DNA from: Streptomyces radicis
GTDB lineage: Bacteria > Actinomycetota > Actinomycetes > Streptomycetales > Streptomycetaceae
Length of the DNA: 64,000 nt
Reading direction: 5' to 3'
NCBI RefSeq assembly: GCF_003626575.1
Contig: NZ_RBDY01000028.1
Span: 1-64,000 of the forward strand
Below, piece after piece: positions 36,037 through 44,861 of this stretch (position 1 is its first letter; each line of letters starts with the position of its first letter). The notes below the pieces were generated by a model. It had not been told where the DNA came from. It was given only the letters and a program-made list of their open reading frames with translations, and ran no database searches. The translations under genes were made by a program, and so were the position numbers.

Positions 36037-37079
36037 GAAGGCCGCTCCCGCGACGCCTCGGCCTTCTCGGCCGTCTTGTTCGCGGCGGCCTTTCCGCCCT
36101 GCGCGGGGGCGGCGGGGGCCGTGCCGTTCCCGTTGGCCTCGGCGCTCCTCGGCCCGGGCCGCTGGAGGTTGCCGACGCCGTGGCGCACCGCCTGCTCGTA
36201 CGCCTCGTCAGGGTCGAGGCGCCGCAGCTCCTCGGCGATCAGCTCGGCCATGGTGCGGCGGTTCAACGCCACGTGCCGGTCGGGCTGTCCCGGCACCGCG
36301 AGCAGCGCGAGCGAGCCGTCCGAGCGGTCGAGGCAGATGTCGCCGTCCTCGGTCGTCAGCCGCACCGCCGTGATCCCGGGGCCCGGCGACACGACGCGCT
36401 CGACCGGCACCGCGAGGCGCTCGGCCAGCCACATGGCGAGCAGCTCGGTGCTGGGGTTGTACTCCTCGCCCTCCACCTCGGCCGACACGATCTTGCTGTG
36501 CTTCTGGTCGAGCGCCGCCGCGAGCACGCTGCGCCACGGGGTGACCCGGGTCCAGGCCAGGTCCGTGTCCCCAGGCGCGTACACCTCGGCCCTGGAGGCG
36601 AGCGCGGCCACCGGGTCCTCGGTGGACGCCGCGTCGGTGATGCGGCGCTGGGCGAGGGTGCCGAGCAGGTCCTTCGCGGGGTCCTCCGGCGCGTCCTCGG
36701 GCCACCACACCACCACGGGGGCGTCGGGGAGCAGGAGGGGCATCACGACGCTGTAGGCGTGGTTCGCCAACTCGCCGTGCAGCCGCAGCAGGACCGTTTC
36801 GCCGTTGCCGACGTCCGCGCCGACGCGGACCTCGGCGTCCAGGCGCGCCATGGCCCGCTCGCGGGGCGAGCGGCCTGGGCGCTTGATGACCACCAGGATC
36901 CGCGAGGGATGCTCCTTGGACGCCTCGCTCGCGGCGCGCAGGGCGTCGTAGTGGTTCCCCTCGTCGGTGACGATGACCAGGGTCAGCACCATGCCCACGG
37001 CCGAGCCGACCGCCCTGCGGGCCTGGATGAGCGCGGCGTTCAGCTGGCTCGACGTGGTGTCCGTCAGGTCGATGTTCAT
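36033..37079 (-). CDS. opcA: glucose-6-phosphate dehydrogenase assembly protein OpcA
   Basis: The 348-residue OpcA protein assists assembly and redox activation of Zwf in cyanobacteria and actinobacteria. Conserved parts are the start MNIDLTDTTSSQLNAALI, the central VMPLLLPDAPVVVWWPEDAPEDPAKDLLG (split at about 104-133) with its tryptophan pair, and RRLDPDEAYEQAVRHGV near 295-312. The C-terminal 40 residues are Ala/Pro-rich and probably disordered. Its start overlaps the zwf stop by 4 bp, so the two are translationally coupled, in line with the joint function. Confidence 0.94.
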   Translation of the reverse strand: MNIDLTDTTSSQLNAALIQARRAVGSAVGMVLTLVIVTDEGNHYDALRAASEASKEHPSRILVVIKRPGRSPRERAMARLDAEVRVGADVGNGETVLLRLHGELANHAYSVVMPLLLPDAPVVVWWPEDAPEDPAKDLLGTLAQRRITDAASTEDPVAALASRAEVYAPGDTDLAWTRVTPWRSVLAAALDQKHSKIVSAEVEGEEYNPSTELLAMWLAERLAVPVERVVSPGPGITAVRLTTEDGDICLDRSDGSLALLAVPGQPDRHVALNRRTMAELIAEELRRLDPDEAYEQAVRHGVGNLQRPGPRSAEANGNGTAPAAPAQGGKAAANKTAEKAEASRERPS

Positions 37080-38608
37080 GGCCGGCGCCAGCTCCGTCCG
37101 TCGCGTGCGAGCATGTCGTCAGCCGCCGTGGGGCCCCAGCTGCCCGAGGTGTACGGCTCGGGCTTGCCGTGGCTCGCCCAGTGCTTCTCGACCGGGTCGA
37201 GGATCTCCCAGGAGCGTTCGACCTCCTGGTGGCGGGGGAAGAGGTTGGCGTCGCCGAGGAGCACGTCGAGCAGCAGCCGCTCGTACGCCTCGGGGCTCGA
37301 CTCCGTGAAGGACTCGCCGTACGCGAAGTCCATCGTGACGTCCCTGATCTCCATCTGGGTCCCCGGCACCTTCGAGCCGAACCTGACCGTGATGCCCTCG
37401 TCCGGCTGGACGCGGATCACCAGGGCGTTGTGGCCGAGCTCCTGGGTGTCGGTGGCGTTGAACGGCGAGTACGGGGCGCGTTGGAAGACCACCGCGATCT
37501 CCGTGACCCGCCGGCCGAGGCGCTTGCCGGTGCGCAGGTAGAAAGGGACGCCCGCCCAGCGGCGGTTGTCGACCTCGAGGCGCATCGCGGCGTAGGTGTC
37601 GGTCGTCGACGCGGAGTCGATGCCCTCCTCCTCCAGATAGCCCCCGACCTTCTGGCCGCCCTGCCAGCCCGCGGTGTACTGGCCGCGCACGGTGTGGCGG
37701 CCCAGGTCGGTCGGGAGCTTGACGGCGTGGAGCACCTTGAGCTTCTCGGTGACCAGCGCGTCGGCGTCGAACGAGGCGGGCTCCTCCATCGCGGTCAGCG
37801 CGAGCAGCTGGAGGAGGTGGTTCTGGATGACGTCTCGGGCCGCGCCGATGCCGTCGTAATACCCGGCCCTGCCGCCGATGCCGATGTCCTCGGCCATCGT
37901 GATCTGCACGTGGTCGACGAAGCTGCGGTTCCAGATGGGCTCGAACATCGTGTTGGCGAACCGGAGCGCCAGGATGTTCTGGACCGTCTCCTTGCCGAGG
38001 TAGTGGTCGATCCTGAAGACCTCGTGCGGCGGGAAGACCTCGTGCACGACCTGGTTGAGCTCCTGGGCGGAGATCAGGTCGTGCCCGAACGGCTTCTCGA
38101 TGACCGCCCGCCGCCACGAGTCCGCGGGGGCGTCGGCCAGTCCGTGCTTCTTGAGCTGGCGGGTCACCGTGGGGAAGAACTTCGGCGGCACGGACAGGTA
38201 GAACGCGAAGTTCCCGCCGGTGCCGCGCTGCTTGTCCAGCTCCTCGATGGTCGAGCGCAGCGACGCGAACGCCTCGTCGTCGTCGAAGACGCCGGGGACG
38301 AAACGCATCCCCTCGGCCAGCTGCCGCCACACCTCCTCGCGGAACGGGGTGCGCGCGTACTGCTTGACCGAGTCGTGGACGACCTCGCAGAAGTCCTCGT
38401 CGGCCCAGTCCCTGCGGGCGAAGCCCACCAGCGAGAACCCCGGGGGCAGCAGCCCCCGGTTGGCGAGGTCGTAGACGGCCGGCATGAGCTTCTTGCGGGA
38501 GAGGTCGCCGGTGACGCCGAAGATGACGAGACCCGAGGGCCCCGCGATGCGCGGGAGCCGCCGGTCCTGCGAACTGCGAAGGGGGTTGTGGCTCGCGGTG
38601 CCGCTCAC
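37076..38608 (-). CDS. zwf: glucose-6-phosphate 1-dehydrogenase
   Basis: The 510-residue enzyme oxidises glucose 6-phosphate to the 6-phosphogluconolactone and makes NADPH. The coenzyme site GVTGDLSRKKL occurs at about 31-41 and the active-site signature RIDHYLGKETVQN at about 199-211, with EKPFGHDL before it. The next block is RWAGVPFYLRTGKRL near 353-367. It is within the pentose phosphate operon: tal is 7 bp upstream and opcA overlaps downstream. No second start looks better than 38608. Confidence 0.97.
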   Translation of the reverse strand: MSGTASHNPLRSSQDRRLPRIAGPSGLVIFGVTGDLSRKKLMPAVYDLANRGLLPPGFSLVGFARRDWADEDFCEVVHDSVKQYARTPFREEVWRQLAEGMRFVPGVFDDDEAFASLRSTIEELDKQRGTGGNFAFYLSVPPKFFPTVTRQLKKHGLADAPADSWRRAVIEKPFGHDLISAQELNQVVHEVFPPHEVFRIDHYLGKETVQNILALRFANTMFEPIWNRSFVDHVQITMAEDIGIGGRAGYYDGIGAARDVIQNHLLQLLALTAMEEPASFDADALVTEKLKVLHAVKLPTDLGRHTVRGQYTAGWQGGQKVGGYLEEEGIDSASTTDTYAAMRLEVDNRRWAGVPFYLRTGKRLGRRVTEIAVVFQRAPYSPFNATDTQELGHNALVIRVQPDEGITVRFGSKVPGTQMEIRDVTMDFAYGESFTESSPEAYERLLLDVLLGDANLFPRHQEVERSWEILDPVEKHWASHGKPEPYTSGSWGPTAADDMLARDGRSWRRP

Positions 38609-38615
38609 GGCTCGC

Positions 38616-39734
38616 TCAGTCCTCCCCGTCCGCCAGGCGTTCCAGCTCCGCCTTGGTCGAGTCGAGCAGGCCGAGCCAGGACGTCTCGAACTTCTCGACG
38701 CCCTCGTCCTCGAGCACCTGGACGACGTCGTCGTAGGAGACGCCGACCTTCTCGAGGGCGTCCAGGTCGGCGCGCGCCTGCTCGTAGGTGCCCGCGACCG
38801 TGTCGCCCGTGATCTCGCCGTGGTCCTCGGTGGCCCGCAGCGTGGCGCCCGGCATGGTGTTGACGGTGCCCGGGGCGACCAGCTCGGTGACGTAGAGCGT
38901 GTCGGGGTAGTCGGGGTCCTTCACGCCGGTGGACGCCCACAGCGGGCGCTGCGCGTTGGCGCCGTCGCGCGCCAGGGCCTGCCAGCGGTCGGCCGCCGTG
39001 ACCTCCTCGAACGCCTGGTACGCGAGGCGGGCGTTGGCGACGGCTGCCTTGCCGCGCAGCGCCTTCGCCTCGTCGGTGCCCAGCGCGTCGAGGCGCTTGT
39101 CGATCTCGGTGTCCACGCGGGAGACGAAGAACGACGCCACCGAGTAGATCGTGGACAGGTCGAGCCCACGCGCCTTGGCCTGCTCCAGGCCCTTCTGGTA
39201 GGCGTCCATCACCTCGCGGTAGCGCTGGAGCGAGAAGATCAGCGTGACGTTGACGCTGATGCCGCGCCCGATGGTCTCGGTGATGGCGGGCAGCCCGGCG
39301 CGGGTGGCCGGGATCTTGATGAACGTGTTGGGCCGGTCGACCAGCCAGGCCAGCTGCTTGGCCTCGGCGATGGTGGCCCTGGTGTTGTGGGCGAGCCTGG
39401 GGTCCACCTCGATGGAGACCCGGCCGTCGAGCCCGCCGGTCGCCTCGTACACCGGGCGCAGCACGTCGGCGGCGTCGCGCACGTCGGCGGTGGTGATCAT
39501 GCGCAGCGCCTCCTCGACCGTGACGCGGCGGGCGGCGAGGTCGGCGACCTGCTCCTGGTATCCGTCGCCCGCGGAGATCGCCTTCTGGAAGATCGTGGGG
39601 TTGGTGGTGATGCCCACCACGTGCTGCTGGTCGAGCAGCTCGCCCAGGTGGCCCGATGTGATCATCGTGCGCGACAGGTCGTCAAGCCAGATCGCGACAC
39701 CCTCTTGGGAGAGGCGCTTGAGTGCGTCGGTCAT
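38616..39734 (-). CDS. tal: transaldolase
   Basis: The 372-residue transaldolase moves a dihydroxyacetone unit between sedoheptulose 7-phosphate and glyceraldehyde 3-phosphate. The Schiff-base lysine is K140 in TFIKIPAT. Other motifs are GITTNPTIFQKAI (41-53) and SVNVTLIFSLQRY (about 163-175). Length is typical of the actinobacterial long form. ATG 39734 has AGGAG about 9 nt upstream (minus strand). It lies 35 bp after tkt and 7 bp before zwf. Confidence 0.97.
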   Translation of the reverse strand: MTDALKRLSQEGVAIWLDDLSRTMITSGHLGELLDQQHVVGITTNPTIFQKAISAGDGYQEQVADLAARRVTVEEALRMITTADVRDAADVLRPVYEATGGLDGRVSIEVDPRLAHNTRATIAEAKQLAWLVDRPNTFIKIPATRAGLPAITETIGRGISVNVTLIFSLQRYREVMDAYQKGLEQAKARGLDLSTIYSVASFFVSRVDTEIDKRLDALGTDEAKALRGKAAVANARLAYQAFEEVTAADRWQALARDGANAQRPLWASTGVKDPDYPDTLYVTELVAPGTVNTMPGATLRATEDHGEITGDTVAGTYEQARADLDALEKVGVSYDDVVQVLEDEGVEKFETSWLGLLDSTKAELERLADGED

Positions 39735-39769
39735 GGAAATCGCATCTCCTGCTGTCTCGTGTATCGGTG

Positions 39770-41848
39770 TCAGCGCGCCGAGGCCGTCAGGGATTCCCTG
39801 GCGGCCTGCGCCACGGCTTCCGGAGTGATGCCGAACTCGCGGTAGAGCGTCTTGTGGTCGGCGGAGGCGCCGAAGTGCTCGAGCGAGACGACGCGCCCCG
39901 CCGTCCCGACATAACGGTGCCAGGTCAGGCCGACGCCCGCCTCCACGGCGACCCGTGCCTTGACGCCGGGCAGCAGGACGCGGTCGCGGTACGCCTGGTC
40001 CTGCTCCTCGAACCACTCCACGCACGGCAGCGAGACCACGCGGGTCGGCACGCCCTCGGCCTGGAGCTGCTCGCGGGCGGCGAGCGCGATGTGCACCTCG
40101 GAGCCCGTGGCGAGCAGGATGGCCTTGGGGGTGCCGCCCTCGGCCTCGGTGTGGACGTAACCGCCCCTGACCGCCTCCTCGTTGGCGGCGTACACCGGGA
40201 CGTTCTGCCGCGTCAGCGCGAGGCCGTGGGGGGCCGGGTGGCTGCCGTGGCGGCGCAGGATCTCGCGCCAGGCGATGACCGTCTCGTTGGCGTCGGCCGG
40301 GCGGACGACGTTCAGCCCGGGGATGGCGCGCAGCGCGGACAGGTGCTCGACCGGCTGGTGGGTCGGGCCGTCCTCGCCCAGGCCGATGGAGTCGTGCGTC
40401 CAGACGTAGGTGACGGGCAGCCTCATGAGCGCGGCGAGCCGCACGGCCGGGCGCATGTAGTCGGAGAAGACCAGGAACGTGCCGCCGTAGACGCGGGTGT
40501 TGCCGTGCAGGGCGATGCCGTTCATCGCCGAGCCCATGGCGTGCTCGCGGATGCCGAAGTGCACGGTCCTGCCGTAAGGGCGGGCCTCGGCCAGGGGGTT
40601 GCCCTCGGGCAGGAACGACGAGGACGGGTCGATCGTGGTGTTGTTCGAGCCCGCGAGGTCGGCCGAGCCGCCCCACAGCTCGGGGACGACGCCGCCGAGG
40701 GCCTTGAGCACGGACCCCGACGCCTTGCGCGTGGCCACGTCGGTGCCCGCGTCGAAGTCCGGCAGGGCCTTCTCCCAGCCCTCGGGCAGCCGCCCCGCCC
40801 TGATCCGGTCGAACTCGGCGGCGCGCTCGGGGTTCGCCACGCGCCACTCCGCGAGGTGCTTCTCCCAGGCGGCGCGGGCCGTCTGGCCGCGCTCGACGGC
40901 GCCGAGGGTGTGCGCGATCACGGCCTCATCGACGGGGAAGTCCACCTCGGGGTCGAAGCCGAGCACGCGCTTGGTCGCGGCGACCTCGTCGGCGCCGAGC
41001 GCCGAGCCGTGCGCGGCCTCGGTGTTCTGCGCGTGCGGCGCGGGCCAGGCGATGATCGAGCGGGCCGCGATGATCGAGGGCCGCGAGGTCTCGCCCCGCG
41101 CCGCGGCGAACGCGCCGTGCAGGGCGGCCGGGTCGAGGTCGCCGTTCTCCTGGGGCGCCACGCGCTGGACGTGCCAGCCGTACGCCTCGAAGCGGGCCAG
41201 CACGTCCTCGGAGAACGCGGTCTGGGTGTCGCCCTCGATGGAGATGTGGTTGTCGTCGTAGAGCAGCACCAGATTGCCCAGCTTCTGGTGGCCCGCCAGG
41301 GACGCGGCCTCGGCGGCCACGCCCTCCTGGAGGCAGCCGTCGCCCGCGAACACCCAGATGGTGTGGTCGAACGGGGACGTGCCGGGGGCCGCGTCCGGGT
41401 CGAACAGGCCGCGCTCGTAACGCGCCGCCATGGCCATGCCGACGGCGTTCCCGATGCCCTGGCCGAGCGGGCCCGTGGTGGTCTCGACGCCGACGGTGTG
41501 CCCGTACTCGGGGTGGCCAGGGGTGCGGGAGCCCCACGTGCGGAAGGACTTGAGGTCGTCCAGCTCGAGGCCGTAACCGGCCAGGAAGAGCTGGACGTAG
41601 AGCGTGAGGCTCGAGTGCCCCACCGAGAGGACGAAGCGGTCCCGGCCCGCCCAGTCGGGCTCGGAGGGGTCGTGCCGCATCAGCTTCTGGAACAGCACAT
41701 AGGCCGCGGGCGCCAGGCTCATCGCCGTGCCGGGGTGGCCGTTCCCGACCTTCTGCACGGCGTCCATGGCCAGGACCCGGGCGGTGTCGACGGCCCGCTG
41801 GTCAAGGTCTGACCATTCGAGATCTGAGGTGGTCGGCTTGTTGCTCAC
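39770..41848 (-). CDS. tkt: transketolase
   Basis: The 692-residue ThDP enzyme transfers two-carbon units in the pentose phosphate pathway. The thiamine motif GDGCLQEG (about 169-176) with NLVLLYDDNHIS completing it, the histidine GHPGTAMSLAP near the N-terminus (38-48), and the pyrimidine-binding FSDYMRPAVRL region near 455-465 are visible. GTG 41848 is the likely start, with GGAGAG about 14 nt upstream. It is first in the tkt-tal-zwf-opcA-pgl run and diverges from ctaB. Confidence 0.96.
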   Translation of the reverse strand: MSNKPTTSDLEWSDLDQRAVDTARVLAMDAVQKVGNGHPGTAMSLAPAAYVLFQKLMRHDPSEPDWAGRDRFVLSVGHSSLTLYVQLFLAGYGLELDDLKSFRTWGSRTPGHPEYGHTVGVETTTGPLGQGIGNAVGMAMAARYERGLFDPDAAPGTSPFDHTIWVFAGDGCLQEGVAAEAASLAGHQKLGNLVLLYDDNHISIEGDTQTAFSEDVLARFEAYGWHVQRVAPQENGDLDPAALHGAFAAARGETSRPSIIAARSIIAWPAPHAQNTEAAHGSALGADEVAATKRVLGFDPEVDFPVDEAVIAHTLGAVERGQTARAAWEKHLAEWRVANPERAAEFDRIRAGRLPEGWEKALPDFDAGTDVATRKASGSVLKALGGVVPELWGGSADLAGSNNTTIDPSSSFLPEGNPLAEARPYGRTVHFGIREHAMGSAMNGIALHGNTRVYGGTFLVFSDYMRPAVRLAALMRLPVTYVWTHDSIGLGEDGPTHQPVEHLSALRAIPGLNVVRPADANETVIAWREILRRHGSHPAPHGLALTRQNVPVYAANEEAVRGGYVHTEAEGGTPKAILLATGSEVHIALAAREQLQAEGVPTRVVSLPCVEWFEEQDQAYRDRVLLPGVKARVAVEAGVGLTWHRYVGTAGRVVSLEHFGASADHKTLYREFGITPEAVAQAARESLTASAR

Positions 41849-42177
41849 CCTGCGTCAGGGCTCCTCTCCACATGAGTCAGGCCGGTGAACGATCCTCTCC
41901 GCCTGGCGGCACAGCGTCCTCACCGGCGTGTCGAGCCTACCGCCGGGACGCGCGGCACCCGGGTGACCCTCGGCACGGGACGCCCACGTCTCCAGGGTGC
42001 CCCAGCCCGGGCGTTCCGGCACTCCAGGCCGCCGAGGGGCCCCGGCGACAAGTCGCGCAAGCCGGGCGTCTAGAGTGACGTGGTACGCGCGGGCTCTCAC
42101 CAGCCGGTTCGCCGGCGGGGGCCCGCTTCTCCGCCCGCAGCGCGTGATCGCTGATGTCGCATCTATCAGGGGTGTCC
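41849..42177. promoter_or_regulatory. divergent tkt / ctaB promoter region
   Basis: No gene is supported in these 329 bp. A TAGGCT (41939-41934, minus strand) could be the -10 of tkt, about 85 nt before its start. TAGAGT (42071-42076, plus strand) could serve ctaB, giving a leader of about 95 nt. No clear -35 boxes or palindromes were seen. Confidence 0.4.
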
Positions 42178-43119
42178 GTGACGGCCGTCGATTCCCGTCC
42201 CGTGGAGGGCGTCCGCCCGCATCCAGGCCACTGGACACGGGGAGCCAGGGTCAAGGCGTTCTTCGCCCTCACCAAGCCGCGCATCATCGAGCTGCTGCTG
42301 ACCACGACCGTGCCGGTGATGTTCCTCGCCGAGCAGGGCGTGCCCGACCTGTGGCTGGTGTTCGCCACGTGCCTGGGCGGCTATCTCTCCGCGGGCGGGG
42401 CCAACGCCCTGAACATGTACATCGACCGCGACATCGACGCGCTGATGGACCGGACGCGGAACCGCCCGCTGGTCACGGGCGTCGTGCGACCCGGCGAGTG
42501 CCTGGCGTTCGGCCTGGCGCTCGCGGTGGTCTCGACGCTGTGGTTCGGGCTCACGGTCAACTGGGCCTCGGCCGCCCTCGCGCTGGGCGCGCTGCTGTTC
42601 TATGTGATCGTCTACACGATGTGGCTGAAACGCCGCACCTCGCAGAACATCGTGTGGGGCGGCATCGCGGGCTGCATGCCCGTGCTGATCGGCTGGTCCT
42701 CGGTGACCGGCACGGTCTCGTGGGCCGCGGTCATCCTCTTCCTGGTGATGTTCTTCTGGACGCCGCCGCACTACTGGCCGCTGTCCATGAAGGTCAAGGA
42801 GGACTACGCGCGCGTGGGCGTCCCGATGCTGCCGGTCGTCGCGGCCAACACCGTCGTGGCGCGGCAGATCGTCCTCTACAGCTGGGTGATGGTCGCCGTC
42901 TCGCTGCTGCTGTGGCCGCTGGGGTACACCGGCTGGTTCTATCCGCTGGTGGCGGCGCTGGCCGGCGGCTGGTGGCTCTGGGAGGCGCACGGGCTGCACC
43001 GGAGGGCGCGGGCCGGGACGCGGGGCGCGAAGCTCAAGGAGATGCGCCTCTTCCACTGGTCGATCACCTATGTGTCGCTGGTCTTCCTCGCCATCGCGAT
43101 CGACCCGTTCCTGCGCTGA
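42178..43119 (+). CDS. ctaB: protoheme IX farnesyltransferase (heme O synthase)
   Basis: The 313-residue UbiA-type membrane prenyltransferase attaches farnesyl to heme b for cytochrome oxidase. The aspartate-rich motif NALNMYIDRDIDALMDRTRNRPL (in two parts, about 76-98) is the family signature, with a second DxxxD-like KVKEDYARVGVPML near 205-218 and about nine hydrophobic segments. GTG 42178 has AGGGGTGT upstream; GTG 42172 and ATG 42154 are in frame. ctaA, the next enzyme in heme A synthesis, lies 1.7 kb further on the other strand. Confidence 0.95.
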   Translation: MTAVDSRPVEGVRPHPGHWTRGARVKAFFALTKPRIIELLLTTTVPVMFLAEQGVPDLWLVFATCLGGYLSAGGANALNMYIDRDIDALMDRTRNRPLVTGVVRPGECLAFGLALAVVSTLWFGLTVNWASAALALGALLFYVIVYTMWLKRRTSQNIVWGGIAGCMPVLIGWSSVTGTVSWAAVILFLVMFFWTPPHYWPLSMKVKEDYARVGVPMLPVVAANTVVARQIVLYSWVMVAVSLLLWPLGYTGWFYPLVAALAGGWWLWEAHGLHRRARAGTRGAKLKEMRLFHWSITYVSLVFLAIAIDPFLR

Positions 43120-43145
43120 GCCCGCCCGCCGGGCAGAATGCGGGC

Positions 43146-43541
43146 ATGGCTGAAACCGCGAAGACCGCCGAGCCCGCCGGTACCGCAGAGCCCGCGGGGG
43201 AACGTCCCGCCCGGCGCGAGGTGGGGCGACTGGCCCGGCGCGTCCGCTCGTTCGCCGCCGACCATGGAGGCTCGGCCGATGGGCAGGTCTCCCACCTCGG
43301 CGCCCGAGGCCACCGCCTCGTGCTGGTCGGCGCGGACGGCGCGTGGGGCGACCTGGTCGCCCGCGACCGCGCGGCTCTCACCGAGGCGGCCGAGCGGGCG
43401 GGCGTCACCCTCCACGAGACGCTCGAAGGCGAGCTGGCCGCGCGCATGCGCAGCGGGCCCTACGAGTGGTCGCGCATGGCCGGGCTCCAGATCGGCGGCG
43501 ACGACGGGGGCGGCGGCGCGGTCTACCGGGCGCGCAGGTAG
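43146..43541 (+). CDS. conserved actinobacterial hypothetical protein
   Basis: The 131-residue soluble protein opens with an Ala/Glu/Pro-rich disordered stretch (1-25), followed by a compact alpha/beta part (ARRVRSFAADHGG; HRLVLVGADGAWGDLV; about 30-75). It ends with SGPYEWSRMAGLQIGG, a motif I associate with a small uncharacterised actinobacterial family near ctaB. ATG 43146 lies 6 nt after CAGAAT, suggesting a leaderless start. Its 3' end overlaps the DUF2087 gene tail to tail by 19 bp. Function unknown. Confidence 0.7.
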   Translation: MAETAKTAEPAGTAEPAGERPARREVGRLARRVRSFAADHGGSADGQVSHLGARGHRLVLVGADGAWGDLVARDRAALTEAAERAGVTLHETLEGELAARMRSGPYEWSRMAGLQIGGDDGGGGAVYRARR

Positions 43542-43789
43542 CTGCCGCCGTCGGGGGACCTGGTCAGCCAGCCGTCGTCCACGAGGTAGCGGCGCAGCGC
43601 CGCGCAGTCCTCGTGAACGGTGCGCAGCCGGTCGTTGACCTCGCGCTCGCTGTACGCGCGCCCCCGCTCGAACAGCGTCTCGCTCAGGTGCGCGAGCAGC
43701 TGCTCGCGGCGGTCGACCCGGCGGGGGATCGCGATCAGGCGCCCGCGGGCGAAGAGAGCCTGGACACCACGCGCGCCACCGTCCGTCAT
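43523..43789 (-). CDS. DUF2087 domain protein
   Basis: The 88-residue protein has the DUF2087 pattern: FARGRLIAIPRRVDRREQLLAHL (in two parts, about 13-35), then YSEREVNDRLRTVHEDCAALRRYLVDDGWL (about 45-75) ending in a GSYLR strand. This domain is found alone or behind ArsR-type helix-turn-helix domains and looks like a winged helix, so nucleic acid binding is likely. It overlaps the preceding plus-strand gene by 19 bp at their 3' ends and lies 33 bp downstream of the VOC gene, with which it may be co-transcribed. Confidence 0.82.
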   Translation of the reverse strand: MTDGGARGVQALFARGRLIAIPRRVDRREQLLAHLSETLFERGRAYSEREVNDRLRTVHEDCAALRRYLVDDGWLTRSPDGGSYLRAR

Positions 43790-43822
43790 GCGGCCGAGCC
43801 TGTCATGGGCCCGGCCGCGGGG

Positions 43823-44293
43823 TCATCCGCTTTTCCGGCCGCCCGACGCGCCGGGCGTCGGGTCGGCGAAGACGCCGCTCAGCATGCCCGTCGCCTGGCC
43901 GACCTCGATCAGGTAGCCGTCGGGGTCGCGCAGATAGCAGCGCAGCTCGGCCTTGCGGTCGAGCGGCGGCGTCAGGAACTCCGCCCCCTTGGCGCTCCAC
44001 TCCCGGTGGCACGCGGCGATGTCCGCGACCCGGATGTTGAGGAACGCGGAGGCCGCGCCCCGGTCCTCCGGCGGGGCCAGGGTCACATCCGGCTTGTCGG
44101 GGGTCGGCCCTCCGCCCGGGTTCATGATGATCCAGCCGTTGGCCAGCTTGACGACGCAGGGGTTCTCGTCGAGCACCACCGTGCCGCCGAGCACCTCGCT
44201 GTAGAAGCGCCGCGAGCGCGGCACGTCGCGGACGGTCAGGAAGTGGGTCAGCAGGATCCCGGTGTCGGGCGCGGGGAGGTCTTCTGTGCGCAT
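43823..44293 (-). CDS. VOC family (glyoxalase/bleomycin-resistance-like) protein
   Basis: The 156-residue protein carries two beta-alpha-beta-beta-beta modules: HFLTVRDVPRSRRFYSEVLGG (in two parts, about 17-37) and FLNIRVADIAACHREW (about 88-103), closing with CYLRDPDGYLIEVGQ (about 117-131). The final glutamate is the usual metal ligand. VOC members act as isomerases, dioxygenases or drug-binding proteins; nothing here decides among them. ATG 44293 was taken as start. Confidence 0.87.
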   Translation of the reverse strand: MRTEDLPAPDTGILLTHFLTVRDVPRSRRFYSEVLGGTVVLDENPCVVKLANGWIIMNPGGGPTPDKPDVTLAPPEDRGAASAFLNIRVADIAACHREWSAKGAEFLTPPLDRKAELRCYLRDPDGYLIEVGQATGMLSGVFADPTPGASGGRKSG

Positions 44294-44510
44294 GGGCCCA
44301 TCGTGCGGCCGACGCGGGGGGCGCGAAAGCGGGGCGTGCTGGACGGAGGACACCCCCGCCGCTCCCGGCCCGCCGCGCGGGGGCGGCGGGGGGTCAGGAA
44401 GGATCGGCCCTTCCTCGCCCCGGCGTCCGCTCCCGAGGATGTAGGACACTGCTCGCACAGGTGCCGGAGCGAGGAGGACCGCACCGGCCCGAGAAACGCG
44501 AGGAGATCCC

Positions 44511-44831
44511 GTGTCCGTTGTGAAGATCAACGCCGTGACCGTGCCCGAGGAGCGCCGGGAGGAGTTCGAGGCCCGCTTCGCGGCCCGTGCGGGGCTGGTG
44601 GAGGGGGCTGACGGATTCGAGTGGTTCGAGCTGTTGAGGCCGGTGGAGGGCACCGACACCTATCTCGTCTATACGCGCTGGCGCAGCGAGGAGGACTTCG
44701 CGAACTGGACGAAGGGGTCCATGCGGGAGGCGCACCAGGGTGAGGAGCGGCGCACCTCCCCGGCGTCCGGCGCCACGCTGTGGTCGTTCGAGGTGCTCCA
44801 GCAGGCGTCGCCCAAGGAGAGCGCCGCGTAG
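44511..44831 (+). CDS. antibiotic biosynthesis monooxygenase (ABM) domain protein
   Basis: The 106-residue ferredoxin-like ABM protein begins VKINAVTVPEERREEFEARF, with GLVEGADGFEWFELLRPVEGTDTYLVYTRW (in parts, residues about 29-58) and an NWTKGSMREAH helix that includes a conserved histidine. The sequence is very like the MhuD/IsdG-type and other heme-degrading or stand-alone ABM proteins found near ctaA in Streptomyces. Heme turnover would suit the position 30 bp from heme A synthase, but the residues needed for heme binding cannot be confirmed by eye. Confidence 0.85.
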   Translation: MSVVKINAVTVPEERREEFEARFAARAGLVEGADGFEWFELLRPVEGTDTYLVYTRWRSEEDFANWTKGSMREAHQGEERRTSPASGATLWSFEVLQQASPKESAA

Positions 44832-44861
44832 CCGCCGCGTAGCGGAGGGCGGCCCCGGGGG

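Noticed and set aside
41855..42238. Minus-strand frame of 127 codons between tkt and ctaB
   Set aside because: No ribosome site, no domain, overlaps the ctaB start and promoter.
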